Source of the DNA: Entoloma clypeatum
Taxonomy: Eukaryota; Basidiomycota; Agaricomycetes; Agaricales; Entolomataceae
DNA length: 64,000 bases
Direction of reading: 5' to 3'
NCBI GenBank assembly: GCA_963565915.1
Contig: OY751487.1
Location: 3,410,001 to 3,474,000 of the forward strand
The translations under genes were made by a program, and so were the position numbers. Shown here in pieces: positions 41,101-54,703 of the stretch. The number at the start of each line of letters is the position of its first letter. The stretch's first letter is position 1. The notes below the pieces were generated by a model that worked only from the letters and a program-made list of their open reading frames with translations, was not told the origin of the DNA and ran no database searches.

Positions 41101-41692
41101 GGGAGAACTTGTGTTGGAAGACACCAATCCAGCGGCAAACAACTTCTTGAAAAAACTCAAACAGGCACGAGAAGAAGCCAACGCAGCACTGAAACAGGCC
41201 CAGGATCAGATGAAGAAGACAGTTGACACACGACGAAGCCCGTCTCGGAATTACCGCAACGGAGACAAGGTGTGGCTGGAAGGGACTAACATCAGGACTG
41301 ATCGTCCCTCAAAGAAACTTGACGCCCTCCGACACAGACCGTTCAAAGTTCTAGAGAAAAAAGGAGCTAGCGCATACCGTCTTGATCTTCCCAAAACCTG
41401 GAAGATGATCCACCCTGTGTTCAACAAAACCCTGTTATCGCCATACGAAACCCCGAAGTATGCCATTCAGAAAAAGAAGCCAGCCCCTGATCCAATCATC
41501 GTCGAAGGACGAGAAGAATACCATGTCTCCACGATCCTGGACTCTCGGAAATTCCGTGGAAAGATCCAATACCTTGTCCAATGGGAAGGGTATGGCCCAG
41601 AAGAGAACACGTGGGAACCTCGGACTAATGTTCAGAATGCTCAAGACTTGATCCGAGATTTTCATCGGCAAAATCCATCGCGTCCACAATAA
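38113..41692 (+). pseudogene. gypsy Pol (protease-RT-RNase H-integrase-chromodomain), broken
   Basis: Pol resumes after the copia 2 insertion. Protease EVDSGCERTCIHP; RT with PSKSPYASPCFFINKKDGSK, PLPRINDLLDVLKDAVYFNK and the catalytic CVIYMDDIVVIG; RNase H ETNASGYAIGAVLSQ and FEILTDHKNLEYF; integrase zinc finger HPGQYRTHELLTRTYWWPTI ... CDTCQRNK and core DIGIDVVGPIP; terminal chromodomain STILDSRKFRGKIQYLVQWE and GYGPEENTWEP. Defects: in-frame TGA at 38233, 39517, 39574 and 40967, and a frame change near 40920 where the expected region after NLSTA is shortened. All internal stops are TGA. Confidence 0.9.
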
Positions 41693-41809
41693 AAGAACAA
41701 ACTTTGAGAACCATTTTCCACATCGACTTCTGTCACATTGAGTTCCCCGCTCCAACTCTTCTTGCCCAACACGCCGTTCTTCTTATACCTTTCAAACATC
41801 ATTTCTGCC

Positions 41810-42130
41810 ATGTCCAACATCACCGCCGCCTCCACCGATGCTTCCGATATCAACCCCACCGTCACCACCCTCATCGGCGAAGCGCTCTCCATGCGCGACC
41901 AGATCCATGCGCTCGAAACCTCTGTCGCCGACATCCTCCACCGGCAGATGCATATCCGCCTTCATACCCTCTCCGATTTACCAACCACCCCCACCGCTGA
42001 GGAGAAGCTCATCCTCAAAAACTATACCAACACCCTTGCTGTCGAGAATCGACGCCTTCGCCTCGCCGTTCGAGGTTTAGAGTTTGCCACGGCGGTAAAC
42101 GATGAACTGATAAAGGATTGGGGTAACTGA
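41810..42130 (+). CDS. gypsy 3' ORF (ORF3), about 106 codons
   Basis: Located between the chromodomain stop and the 3' LTR, where env would lie in a retrovirus-like element. From MSNITAASTDASDINPTVTT it encodes a hydrophilic, helical coiled-coil-like protein (SMRDQIHALETSVADILHRQ; NTLAVENRRLRLAVRGL), no signal peptide and no membrane segment, so not an envelope. An upstream in-frame Met at 41738 exists. Intact although gag and pol are damaged. Function unknown. Confidence 0.45.
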   Translation: MSNITAASTDASDINPTVTTLIGEALSMRDQIHALETSVADILHRQMHIRLHTLSDLPTTPTAEEKLILKNYTNTLAVENRRLRLAVRGLEFATAVNDELIKDWGN

Positions 42131-42215
42131 GTTGACCCTGCCTGGGCCGATCCAAATGGCAACGATGGATGGGAGTAGGTAGTCTGTGAGGACACAGACC
42201 TTGAGGAGGGGAACA

Positions 42216-42586
42216 TGTTACGGACTAACGACTACGGACGTATACGCTTACTTTTTCACTTTTACTCATCGGCCCCCGCTTACACATATCATATTATACT
42301 TTATTTCCTTTTAGTATACTTCGCTCCCGCGCTGACTCACTTTCCGCAGCTGTCTGACTCATTCCGCAGTCAGCTTACTCATTAGTGCATAGCCTTCCGC
42401 AGTCGCCTTACTCATGCGCACTGCCTTCCGCAGTTACTGACTCATTCGCTACCGCTCATAGTCAGTACTATATAAACCTCATGTACCATAGCTACATTCC
42501 TTAGATTTAGCAATCACATTGCTCTTCGCCCTTCCATCTTCCTGCATACTCTGCCCGAACCTTGGAACGGTTTGTTACGCATAACA
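42216..42586 (+). repeat. 3' LTR of the gypsy element
   Basis: 371 bp, about three differences from the 5' LTR; followed by target duplicate GTACC. Confidence 0.93.
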
Positions 42587-43530
42587 GTACCCCGCCTTCA
42601 ACATCATAGCACACCGCTCACGAAACATGCGAGAACGGCAGCACACGAATAGCGGGAACCGGTAGGCATGCAAAACATGCGTGAGCAGCGGGACACATGA
42701 GAACGGCAGGAGGGATGATGCCATAGGTACGCACCATACCACCCAAGTCACAGCTGACCACTCACGAACGCAGGAGGTGCACAACGCAAGAACCATGGGA
42801 GGGACGACACATGGGTGAGGGACATGAGAAGAGAGGAAGACGCTCAAAAAATGGCACAGAAGCCACGAGAATGGTGGGCGGCACACGACATCCCTGGTCC
42901 CATCCCCACCTTTCACCACACCCTTCCACCCGTTTGTGGCCACAGGCTAGACCACATGGGGGACATGAAGGGAAGGGGCGGGGACAGGAGTGGGGGGCCA
43001 CATGACATGAGGCGAGGACGAGACGGACGGGAGTCGGGACAGGACAGCTGTGCATACACGGTACTTGCCAGGTAAGCACCCTGCTGCATCACTCACGCGA
43101 GCCCGCTGATGCCCCCCAACGACAGGCGAGACCGGGAGTCCCCAGGAGGGATGGGGACCCTGGGGGCATGGGACAAACGCAGGGGTGAACCAATACCTAG
43201 AGAGCCAAGGGACTTATTTACATGTTCGTAGCATAGGAATTTTATGATAATTTTAATTCTCGTGCCACATCATCATCTGAACAGTGTGATTCTGACAACA
43301 TGGTTGTGGACCCAGAGTATCTGTTTATAGTACTGGCTGCCTGCTACAGGACACTACAGAATGCTACAGAGTGGCCTGCCAGCCTACTGGGGTCCTCTGT
43401 AGTGACCAGGGTCACTACAGAGCACCCTGTTTCAAATACCCTGTTCTACTGCACTACAGCACTACAGAGTGCTCCGTAGTACTCCCAGGGTCAATCAGGG
43501 TTTGCTGATGTTTGAGACTCGCCCACCAGC

Positions 43531-44040
43531 AGAGGAAGAGGGGGGCTTGTTATGAAAAGACATGTTGAGCTAAGATACACTACAACCAACAAGATTGCCA
43601 AAGATCACAGTGTAAAAACACCGTGATGCACAATGATGATGGTGGTTAGAGGAAGAGGAAGGTAGGGAGCATTCAACTGTCCCCCTGTGTATAACTTTTT
43701 TTTTTTTTTTTTTTACTTACATGGCTTCTGGGTAACGTGTTTTTTTTTTCTCTTCTCTTTTTTCTTTTTTTACTATTAATTTGGATGGTAATATAACTGG
43801 ATTTCTCTTTTTTTTTTTTTTTTTTTTTGCCGTTTCAGACATTAGTGGCAAACCTTCAATATTCAATGTTTCAACAGCTCTCCCTCCCCCTCAAGTTTAT
43901 CTCTGGTACATGCATGTTGTTGGCACCATTGAAATGCCTTCGTATAAATCACCCTTCTCGTTTCAAAAAAATTTTTGTTTTTTTTGGCAGATGTCCCCTA
44001 CTTTAGAGAGCTGTATGCTGAACTACTGCAAGAATTTCCA
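43531..44040. other. T-rich spacer, no gene seen
   Basis: Contains several long T runs (near 43697-43714, 43739-43749 and 43809-43828) and mixed CT tracts. No reading frame supported by composition. It separates the repeat island from the tRNA and conserved genes. Confidence 0.6.
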
Positions 44041-44142
44041 GCCTGTGTAGCTCAGTGGTAGAGCATTGTACTTATGAGGTTAAATTGATCCATTGTGTCA
44101 AAAATGATGCAAGGGTCCTGAGTTCGACCCTCAGCATGGGCA
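44041..44142 (+). tRNA. tRNA-Ile(UAU) with a 30-nt intron
   Basis: Acceptor GCCTGTG pairs with CATGGGC (two G-U pairs), discriminator A. D arm GCTC-AGTGGTA-GAGC. Anticodon arm TTGTA / loop CTTATGA / TGCAA, anticodon TAT, interrupted after position 37 by an intron of about 30 nt. T arm CTGAG-TTCGACC-CTCAG is perfect. Internal A and B boxes fit (TAGCTCAGTGG, GTTCGACCC), and a T6 Pol III terminator follows at 44143. UAU-isoleucine tRNA is a minor isoacceptor that carries an intron in budding yeast too. Confidence 0.9.
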
Positions 44143-44258
44143 TTTTTTGACCTTCAAGAAACGAACGACAAATAAGAAAAAAAGCCAGAAGCGTATGTAG
44201 TCCGGAGTCCATATGTAATACAGTGTGCGAGAAAAAGGTATCACTTCTCTAGGATTAC

Positions 44259-45209
44259 TCACACTAACGGCACTGCTTCTTCACAACACCCACCAGCGGA
44301 CAATTGGATGAACCTGGTTCCAATCCTGCTGCCCTGTTCCTCAGAATGCGTGATCCACAGGATTGACTTTAATGTTCTGTTCGGCGCGTGAAGTTCAGTG
44401 ACCATGAACTTCTCTAAAAGTGCAGAGGAGACAGGGTCCAACGCTGAGGTTGGTTCTGTCCGTGCAATCATTACATATGAGCACCTCGACGAACTTGAAA
44501 CTTACCGTCGAGAAGGATGACCTCAGCCGTATCTAGGCCGACTGCAATAGCCAACGCGAGCCTCTGAGCTTCACCACCGCTGAGACTTGACCAATGCCGT
44601 TCCCAGAGCTGCGGATCAATATCCCATTCCTTGGATACTTCCGTTGCTCGTCGAAGCGAATCATCGGCGTCCTTCCTTCCAGAGTATTGATTACCAACCT
44701 TGTGAGATTCGAGTGAGGTTATTGTCGTAAGAAAGTCTTTGGGTGATCCAGGCAACATCGAAGGACGCTGAGGGACATAGAGAACTCGAGTCCTAAATAA
44801 GGGTATACCTTGGATTTTGGGAGACGGGGATATTTATCCATTTGATATTCTCATTTCTGGAATGTTGGGGCTGACCGAGTGACTTGGGAGTTCTATGGCC
44901 CAGTAGCTGTGAGAATGGACGACGCCCGAGGCCACAGCCCAACATAAATATCCCACCTTCCTCGATAAAAAATTTGACCGTCATGGAGGATAAGATGAGC
45001 AATGCATTTGAGGAGGGTTGTTTTGCCTGAACCACTCTTTCCGCGTAGAACGACGATGTCGCCTGTTGCCCGACAAGAAAATCAACAATACAGGCTATCA
45101 TGATTCGCCTGGACGAACCTTCATTCATCGTGAGATTGACATTCGTGAAGAGCGACGAGTTGTCCTTCGAGCAGGAAACGTCGCGAAGTTCGAGAAGAGG
45201 TTGGCTCAT
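44259..45209 (-). CDS. ABC-type ATPase, YbbL/FetA/STAR1-like
   Basis: Soluble single-domain ABC ATPase without membrane segments. Start 45209 (MSQPLLELRDVSCSKDN). After removal of four short introns: Walker A GKSGSGKTTLLKCIAHL, Q-loop region RTRVLYVPQRPSMLPGSPKD, signature SSLSGGEAQRLALAIAVGL, Walker B VILLDEPTSALDP (split by an intron after LLD) and H-loop ILWITHSEEQ; ends CCEEAVPLV with stop at 44259. Size (about 250 aa) and sequence type match bacterial YbbL/FetA and plant STAR1, which pair with a separate permease (YbbM/FetB/STAR2). No permease gene lies nearby. Substrate unknown (iron export in bacteria, UDP-glucose in plants). Confidence 0.82.
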
Positions 45210-45333
45210 GGTTGGGGTGAACTTGGATTGTTATCAATCCACGCCTTCATTCTTTCCAGCTCACAGGATCTATGCTCCCGGATGCGATCCATTTCCGCGT
45301 CATTAAAGCAGTGCGAGATTATAAGTTATACAA

Positions 45334-46602
45334 CTATATCTGAGGGGGAATGCCCATCTCCTCCGGCGTTAAGGAAGTACTCTCAATCATTACCCCAACC
45401 CCAACCTTTGCAGCATTCTGCCCCTCACATGAGCCAGTACCAGAAAAGCGAGGACGATGACGCTCATACCTTAAAATGATCAATCTCTCCTGATACCAAG
45501 AATGCAAATGCAGGTGTAAACCGTTGTTCTAGCAATGCTGAGACTTTTCCTGTCGAGTCAACCTGTGCTCTGAATGTGGACAGCCGAAGATCATATTTGG
45601 CACCCAGTGTCGCGATCGCGTCTCTCCTGGCTGGCGCCGCAATCACCTGCAGATCAGCAGCCACTTCTACCTTCTCGCTTAGTTTCTGCCAGTATGTCGC
45701 CTGCAAGACGCCAGCTGGTTGGAATTGAGCAGTTGCAATCCAGTTCTTGTCTGTTCCAGTGATTTTAGCCAAGTATGAGGTTGAAACTTCCGAAAGGCCA
45801 GGCGAGGGCCGTTGGCAGACAGTCTCGACTCCGAGCGCGAGATTTTTGGTGAGGGATTGTAGATAACTGCCAATATAGATACCCGTGAAGTCTACCAGCC
45901 AAGGGTTTACCACCTTGGCATTGAGACTGAAGTCCTGGCCTTGATAATCATGCTCTAGCTGAATCATGTTTTGGGATGGCTGAGACGAAAACTGGAATGA
46001 CAGAGTTATGTTTTCATTATATCACGACGGCGAGATAGACCTACTTGAGCTTGAACCTTCGTGACATTGTTCGGCGTCCACCCTTGGTTCATACGGGCAT
46101 TGACATTGCCGTCATGGTCAACTCCTCCCTGAAGGAACACCTAGGAAAATCAGTTGAGACAGGTGCTACCCCGCGATGACATGTCTAAGAGCACCTGCTG
46201 ATTGGCGAATATTGCCCCAAAGTTATATGATGAAGGAAGAGTTTGCGAACCCAGAGCAAACGAATGCGTGACTTGGAACAGTGGGCTGGCTGAAAGACTC
46301 TTGGTCAAGTCCGCGCGAGCGCCATCAAACATGTAATTGGTTAGATGTGTTGCTATAGAGAAGTGGAGGATCAGCAAAAGTCTTGGGAAACTCAAGTGGA
46401 GTCCACCTTTGACTTCCTTCTGCAGGTTTTCAACGGTACCTGGGTGTGGCAGGCCGAGGTCGGTTTTGAACTGGGTGATACGCTCGAAGACATTTTTAAG
46501 TGGCGATATGGGATTGAAAAAAGGCGGCCTGGAAGGTGTGGGGGCATGGGAGGTGTGGGGGTCGACGACGACGACCTTTCCAGAATGTGCAGTGGCAGCC
46601 AT
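45334..46602 (-). CDS. TOM40: mitochondrial import receptor subunit Tom40
   Basis: Beta-barrel channel of the TOM complex in the outer mitochondrial membrane; main entry pore for precursors. Start 46602 (MAATAHSGKVVVVDPHTS). Hallmarks: PFFNPISPLKNVFERITQFK near the N-terminus, LPHPGTVENLQKEVK, THSFALGSQTLPSSYNFGAI, VNPWLVDFTGIYIGSYLQSL, KYDLRLSTFRAQVDSTGKVS and, after the last intron, NAAKVGVGVMIESTSLTPEE with a C-terminus of MGIPPQI; stop at 45334-45336. Four introns. Length is typical (about 345 residues). Confidence 0.95.
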
Positions 46603-46791
46603 GTCACTGACAATTCCGAACCAAACCTCAGTGACGCGACGGAGAAAAAGTTAAACCAAACATGTACAACTACAAGCCATGTCATGTGACCTTTCTTTGG
46701 ATTTACAGTTCCGTATGGACCGGGTTACATAGCTCCAACATGTTTGATATAAAATACCGGATGCTAAGCTCACTTTCTCGTCCCCGAACTG
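46603..46791. promoter_or_regulatory. divergent promoter region between TOM40 and GT15 gene A
   Basis: 189 bp between the two divergent start codons, containing ATATAAAATA at about 46747 suited to the rightward gene. No specific factor site recognised. Confidence 0.4.
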
Positions 46792-48614
46792 ATGTTGACC
46801 CCCCAGCGATATCATATTATTGTTCTGTTTGCTGTCGTGGTAAGTCGGATCGGACCTCTTTCCATCATCGTTCAAACTATTTATCGTTCATAGCTGAGCA
46901 TACACTACATCCTCCGCTCAGTGCTCCAGGACTACGCGGACATCACATCCCACCCCACTGGGCAATTCCAACCCGCAAAGCTTAATGCAGGTGGCACTGG
47001 AATACCAGGCCGTCCTCCCAACAACTTGACCTCCCTGAATACAAAGCAAAGAGGCATTACTTTTTCTTTTAAGCGTCGAGCGAATGCGACCTTTGTTCTA
47101 CTATGTCGAAATAGTGACTTGAACGGCGTCGCATCAAGCATCCAACAGATGGAGGATCGTTTTAATAAGGACCACAACTACCCATGGGTGCTACTGAATG
47201 AAGAGCCCTTTACGGAGGAGTTCAAAAAGTACCAGAGCCTCCTCCATCTTGGAAAGTCTCTGATTGCTGACAGAGGCTTTAGTCGAGTCAGTGTGCTCAC
47301 TGACGCACCTCTAACATTTGGCCAAATCCCTGCAGAACACTGGTATCAGCCGGACTGGATCGATGAAAATAAGGCCAGGCAGGGACGAATGAAAATGGTA
47401 TATCAGAATACCATATATGGAGGTACGTACTGCATCTGTTCTTTTTCATTGACCCTGAAGTCGGCTTGCACCGCACCTCAGGAAGCGTCCCGTGCGAGTC
47501 CAGTCTCACTCATCAATGCAACGGTCGTTCAACTCTCACTCCCGATATAGATACAGGAATATGTGTCGCTTCAATTCTGGAGTGAGTCTTCCCTCTTTAT
47601 GGTAGGACAAACTCACAATGAGCCAAGTTTTTTTTCCAACATGAATTATTGAAGCCATACAGGTTTTACTGGAGGTCAGTCCCCAATCATCAGCTTGGGG
47701 AAATAGAGTGACAGTGCATTCGTAGAGTCGAGTCAGTGCCATTCGGGTTCTATTGGTCGTTGATCGCAATCCAACAAACCTACATTTGTCGACAGACCAG
47801 ATGTCAAGTTCTTTTGTGATCTATCCTACGATCCTTTTCTTTACTTGGCGGACAACGACAAGGTTTACGGTCCGATGTCCTTCCTCCCCACCCGGAGTGA
47901 ATCACCGTCGTTGACTCAACCACAGGTTTCACTATTTCTCTAGTAGAATGGGAGGCTACAATACCAACCTTATGGTCCACTGTCAAAAGTCGGATTCTAT
48001 TCTTTTTCTGTCTGGAAGAATGTTGATCCCTGAGTTGTAGATTTCATCGAAGAAAATCCTCAATACATGCAACCTAACAGTTCCATGGGATTTTTGTCTG
48101 ACGATGGTGGCCAAAAATACAACCTCTGCCACTGTGCGTTGGAATATATTTCTGCGATATACCACCATTCATCATGCACACAGACTGGAGCAATTTTGAA
48201 ATCGCTGACATGGACTTTTGGCGAAGCGAAGCCTATCAAGCTTTTTTTGGTTATCTGGAGGCGAAAGGGGGGTTTTATTATGAGGTTGGTTTGTTCATGC
48301 AATTGTTGTGGGGACATAGCGGATTGACATGTGATCGCAGCGTTGGGGAGATGCCCCTGTTCATAGTATCGCAGTGTCGCTTTTCGCTCGCAAAGACCAG
48401 ATACATTTTTTCCGCGATATTGGGTATAGACATTCCCCGTTCCAGCACTGTCCATCAGGCGATGAGTGGAGACGGGGGCGGTGTGGGTGTGACCCAAAAG
48501 ATAGCTTTGGTGAGTAACGTTTTATGTCTGAGCGCGATCGTCTGACAAGTTCTACTTGTAGACTATGCGCCGAATTCTTGTCTGCGCAGGTACGAAAACC
48601 TCTTTACGCCGTAA
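46792..48614 (+). CDS. GT15 alpha-1,2-mannosyltransferase A (KRE2/KTR family)
   Basis: Golgi type II enzyme adding alpha-1,2-mannose to O- and N-glycans. Start ATG 46792: MLTPQRYHIIVLFAVV forms the signal anchor, continued after an intron by LSIHYILRSVLQDYADITSH. Family blocks: [49 protein letters not shown], then, across a 6-nt microexon (47726-47731), [95 protein letters not shown] and FRDIGYRHSPFQHCPSGDEW. C-terminus RYENLFTP, stop at 48612. At least ten introns; all catalytic blocks are kept, so it is probably functional. Tandem with GT15 gene B. Confidence 0.9.
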
Positions 48615-48794
48615 GAGGAAACTAGAACAGATCGCGTACAATTTAAGTACCACATATAAGTATACTTTGAATTCAAACGTCAACTATATTCGTCGCTCGA
48701 GTCTCCTGCTGTGAGTCACGTGAGTTGAACACCTCAATGAAATGTTCAAAATGAGTATGTACAAATAACTTGGTGAACACAACGTCCATCTACG

Positions 48795-50752
48795 ATGATC
48801 AAACAAATGCGCTATGCGCTGGTTGCGCTGGCCATGATCGTTTGTTTCCATTTACCTCTACTATTGGCATTCTCTTAGTCCATGCCATCCAGATCAGCTT
48901 CCACTATATCCTCAGCTTCTCTCATGAAGGATATGGACGAGTCACATCCATCTCACATATAAAAGAACAATTATCTGGACACAAAAACGAACCGCCGTAC
49001 AAGGAACCTGTTCCGGAGGAGTATTATTACAAGGGCAACATAACATCGCCTCCCACTCGGAAGGCAAATGCTGCATTCGTCCTATTGGGTACCCTGCTAA
49101 ATCGTTCCCGTGAGGTTGAAGGGTCTGACCATATATTTAGCTCGAAACACTGACTTGGAGGGTGTTGTCAGCAGCATGAAGCAAATGGAAGACCGGTTCA
49201 ATAAGAAGTTTCAATATCCATATGTCTTCCTTAATGATGCCCCTTTCGACGACAATTTCAAGAAGTCGGTCTTTTTTTCCTTACAACTTCCATCACCTGA
49301 CGAGTTCCGGATTTTAGACGAGTGGCGGAACTCACTGATGCATCAGTACAATTTGGTCTTATACCCTCCGATGATTGGAATCAACCATCTTGGATCAACG
49401 AAACCAAGGCCTCTGAGGCTCGTCAAACCATGGCAAACAACAAGGTTATATATGGTGGTGAGTGCCATCGTTGCTCATTCTCGTCGTCTGAACGAGTCTT
49501 ACCCCAGGAAGCCTTCCGTAAGCCACTTCACACCCGCATCCGTTATGCTATTTATCTCTACATCAAGATATCGAAACATGTGTCGTTTCAACTCGGGCGT
49601 GAGTGAATTTTACTGAGTTTCTGGGGGGGGGGGTGTATCACACTCCTTTAGTTCTTCTGGAGGCATGAACTGATGAGACCGTACAAATACTATTGGAGGT
49701 ACGACGGTTTTCTACCTTCGCTAAACTTCGATTGATTTTGATTATTACGCAGGGTTGAGTAAGTTGCACGTTGACCCTTCTCGGCTCGTCATTCCGATAC
49801 ATTTGTTTTTTTGATCTCTCCAGACCCGGTGTCAAGTTTTTCTGTGACCTTGATTATGATCCATTTCTTCTTATGCAAGATAAGAAAAAAGTTTATGGTC
49901 AGGCGCCTTCTTTTTCTCAGTCTTATGTGGTTGCAACTCTCCTCAGGTTTTACGGTATCTCTGTATGAATACGAAGCCACCATCCCAACCCTGTGGAAAA
50001 CCGCGAAAGGTGACTTGATATCGGTTGCGTTTTTGTAGGCATTCTCATACTCAAAATTCATTTTGTTTCAGAGTTTACCAAGACCCATCCGGAGTTGGTC
50101 TCACCCGACAATGCCATGTCATTCCTCTCAGATGATGGCGGTGAAACATACAATCTGTGTCATTGTGGGGCATATTTGTATCCTGTTCTGTCATGGGTTG
50201 ACCCTTTCCCTGCGCCCAGTTTGGAGCAATTTTGAAATCGCTGATTTGGACTTCTGGCGTGCTGAGGCATATCAGAAATTCTTCGATTTTCTTGACCGGA
50301 AAGGCGGTTTCTACTACGAGGTTCCTACTTTCCTCGTCTCCGATGTATTGTTTCTCACTTTATTAATTACATAGCGATGGGGAGATGCTCCAGTCCACAG
50401 CATCGGTGCAGCGCTTTTCGCCAAAAAAGATCAAATCGTTCGTCCTAGCATGAATATCTTGCGAGTATCTACTAACGTATCTTCCTCCTAGCATTTCTTC
50501 AACGACATCGGTGATACATGGCTTCTTTGGTTGTTAGTAATTGAGGCTCATCAGTCTGATACAGGATATCGGCACGAACCGTTTCAACACTGTCCCCAAG
50601 GTCCTGCCCATGCGAAGGGGAAATGTTGGTGTGATGAAACGCAGAACTTCGGTAATGGCTTTGTATCGATTTATGACTGTTTTTTTGCTCACTGATTTTC
50701 AGACTATGAATGGTATTCATGCTTGAAAAGATATGACGCGCTTTTTCAGTAG
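48795..50752 (+). CDS. GT15 alpha-1,2-mannosyltransferase B (KRE2/KTR family)
   Basis: Tandem paralogue of gene A, 180 bp downstream. Start ATG 48795: [16 protein letters not shown], joined by splicing to [20 protein letters not shown] (signal anchor). Blocks: [85 protein letters not shown], 6-nt microexon at 49753-49758 giving [117 protein letters not shown]. Ends KRYDALFQ at 50752. A run of about 11 G lies in an intron near 49624. Confidence 0.9.
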
Positions 50753-50876
50753 ACTACAAGTACTCGAGCATATGTCACTTTCTGGTTGCTTGATTTGAAT
50801 CCTGTGTGTTCTTGAGACAGAGCCTACGAGTAATGATGGTTGTATTCAACCTTGACGGGTATTGTAAGCAATGGGA

Positions 50877-54641
<3,765 letters not shown>

Positions 54642-54703
54642 CAAGAAACCCGGAACGACCACGTTACCTCAAAGTCACACAGGACTCTGTCCTTCTACCG
54701 CTG

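Larger units (their letters stand above)
32462..42586 (+). mobile_element. Ty3/gypsy chromovirus (split by copia element 2)
   Basis: LTRs of 371 bp at 32462-32832 and 42216-42586 (TGTTA...TAACA ends), with about three differences between them (near 32530, 32584 and 32647 and their partners). Target duplication GTACC at 32457-32461 and 42587-42591. Purine tract GAGGAGGGGA precedes the 3' LTR. Gag with two CCHC knuckles; Pol with RT, RNase H, integrase and a C-terminal chromodomain. Five in-frame TGA codons and a small frame-breaking deletion make it defective. Length without the nested copia and one duplicate is about 6.6 kb. A Tf1-like self-primer is present. Confidence 0.93.
31365..43530. 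mobile_element. foldback element 2 (split by the gypsy element)
   Basis: Left arm about 31365-32300, right arm about 32301-32461 plus 42592-43530 after removing the gypsy element and one target duplicate. Inner inverted repeat: GGTACTTACCTATTGTG (32141-32157) against CACAATAGGTAAGTACC ending at 32461, extending about 75 bp imperfectly inward. Immediately outside, GTGTGCTATGATGTTGAAGG (left, to about 32137) is matched in reverse by CCTTCAACATCATAGCACAC after 42595. Further out, stretches near 31985-32060 match 42740-42815 in reverse, and CTGTAG/CTACAG-rich DNA appears at both ends (31400-31560 and 43340-43490) with a shared CTGTAGCATTCTGTAG. CATCAGCAAACC marks both outer limits. No coding capacity. 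Confidence 0.75.

Noticed and set aside
41810..42130. Envelope protein in the gypsy element.
   Set aside because: The ORF has no signal peptide, cleavage motif or membrane anchor.
42762..43079. Minus-strand frame of 105 codons rich in Cys/Pro.
   Set aside because: Lies in the right arm of foldback 2, and matching frames exist in the left arm, so openness follows from the repeat.
46792..48614. GT15 gene A considered a pseudogene because frames change repeatedly.
   Set aside because: Each change is explained by a GT-AG intron, including the 6-nt microexon, and all catalytic blocks are recovered.
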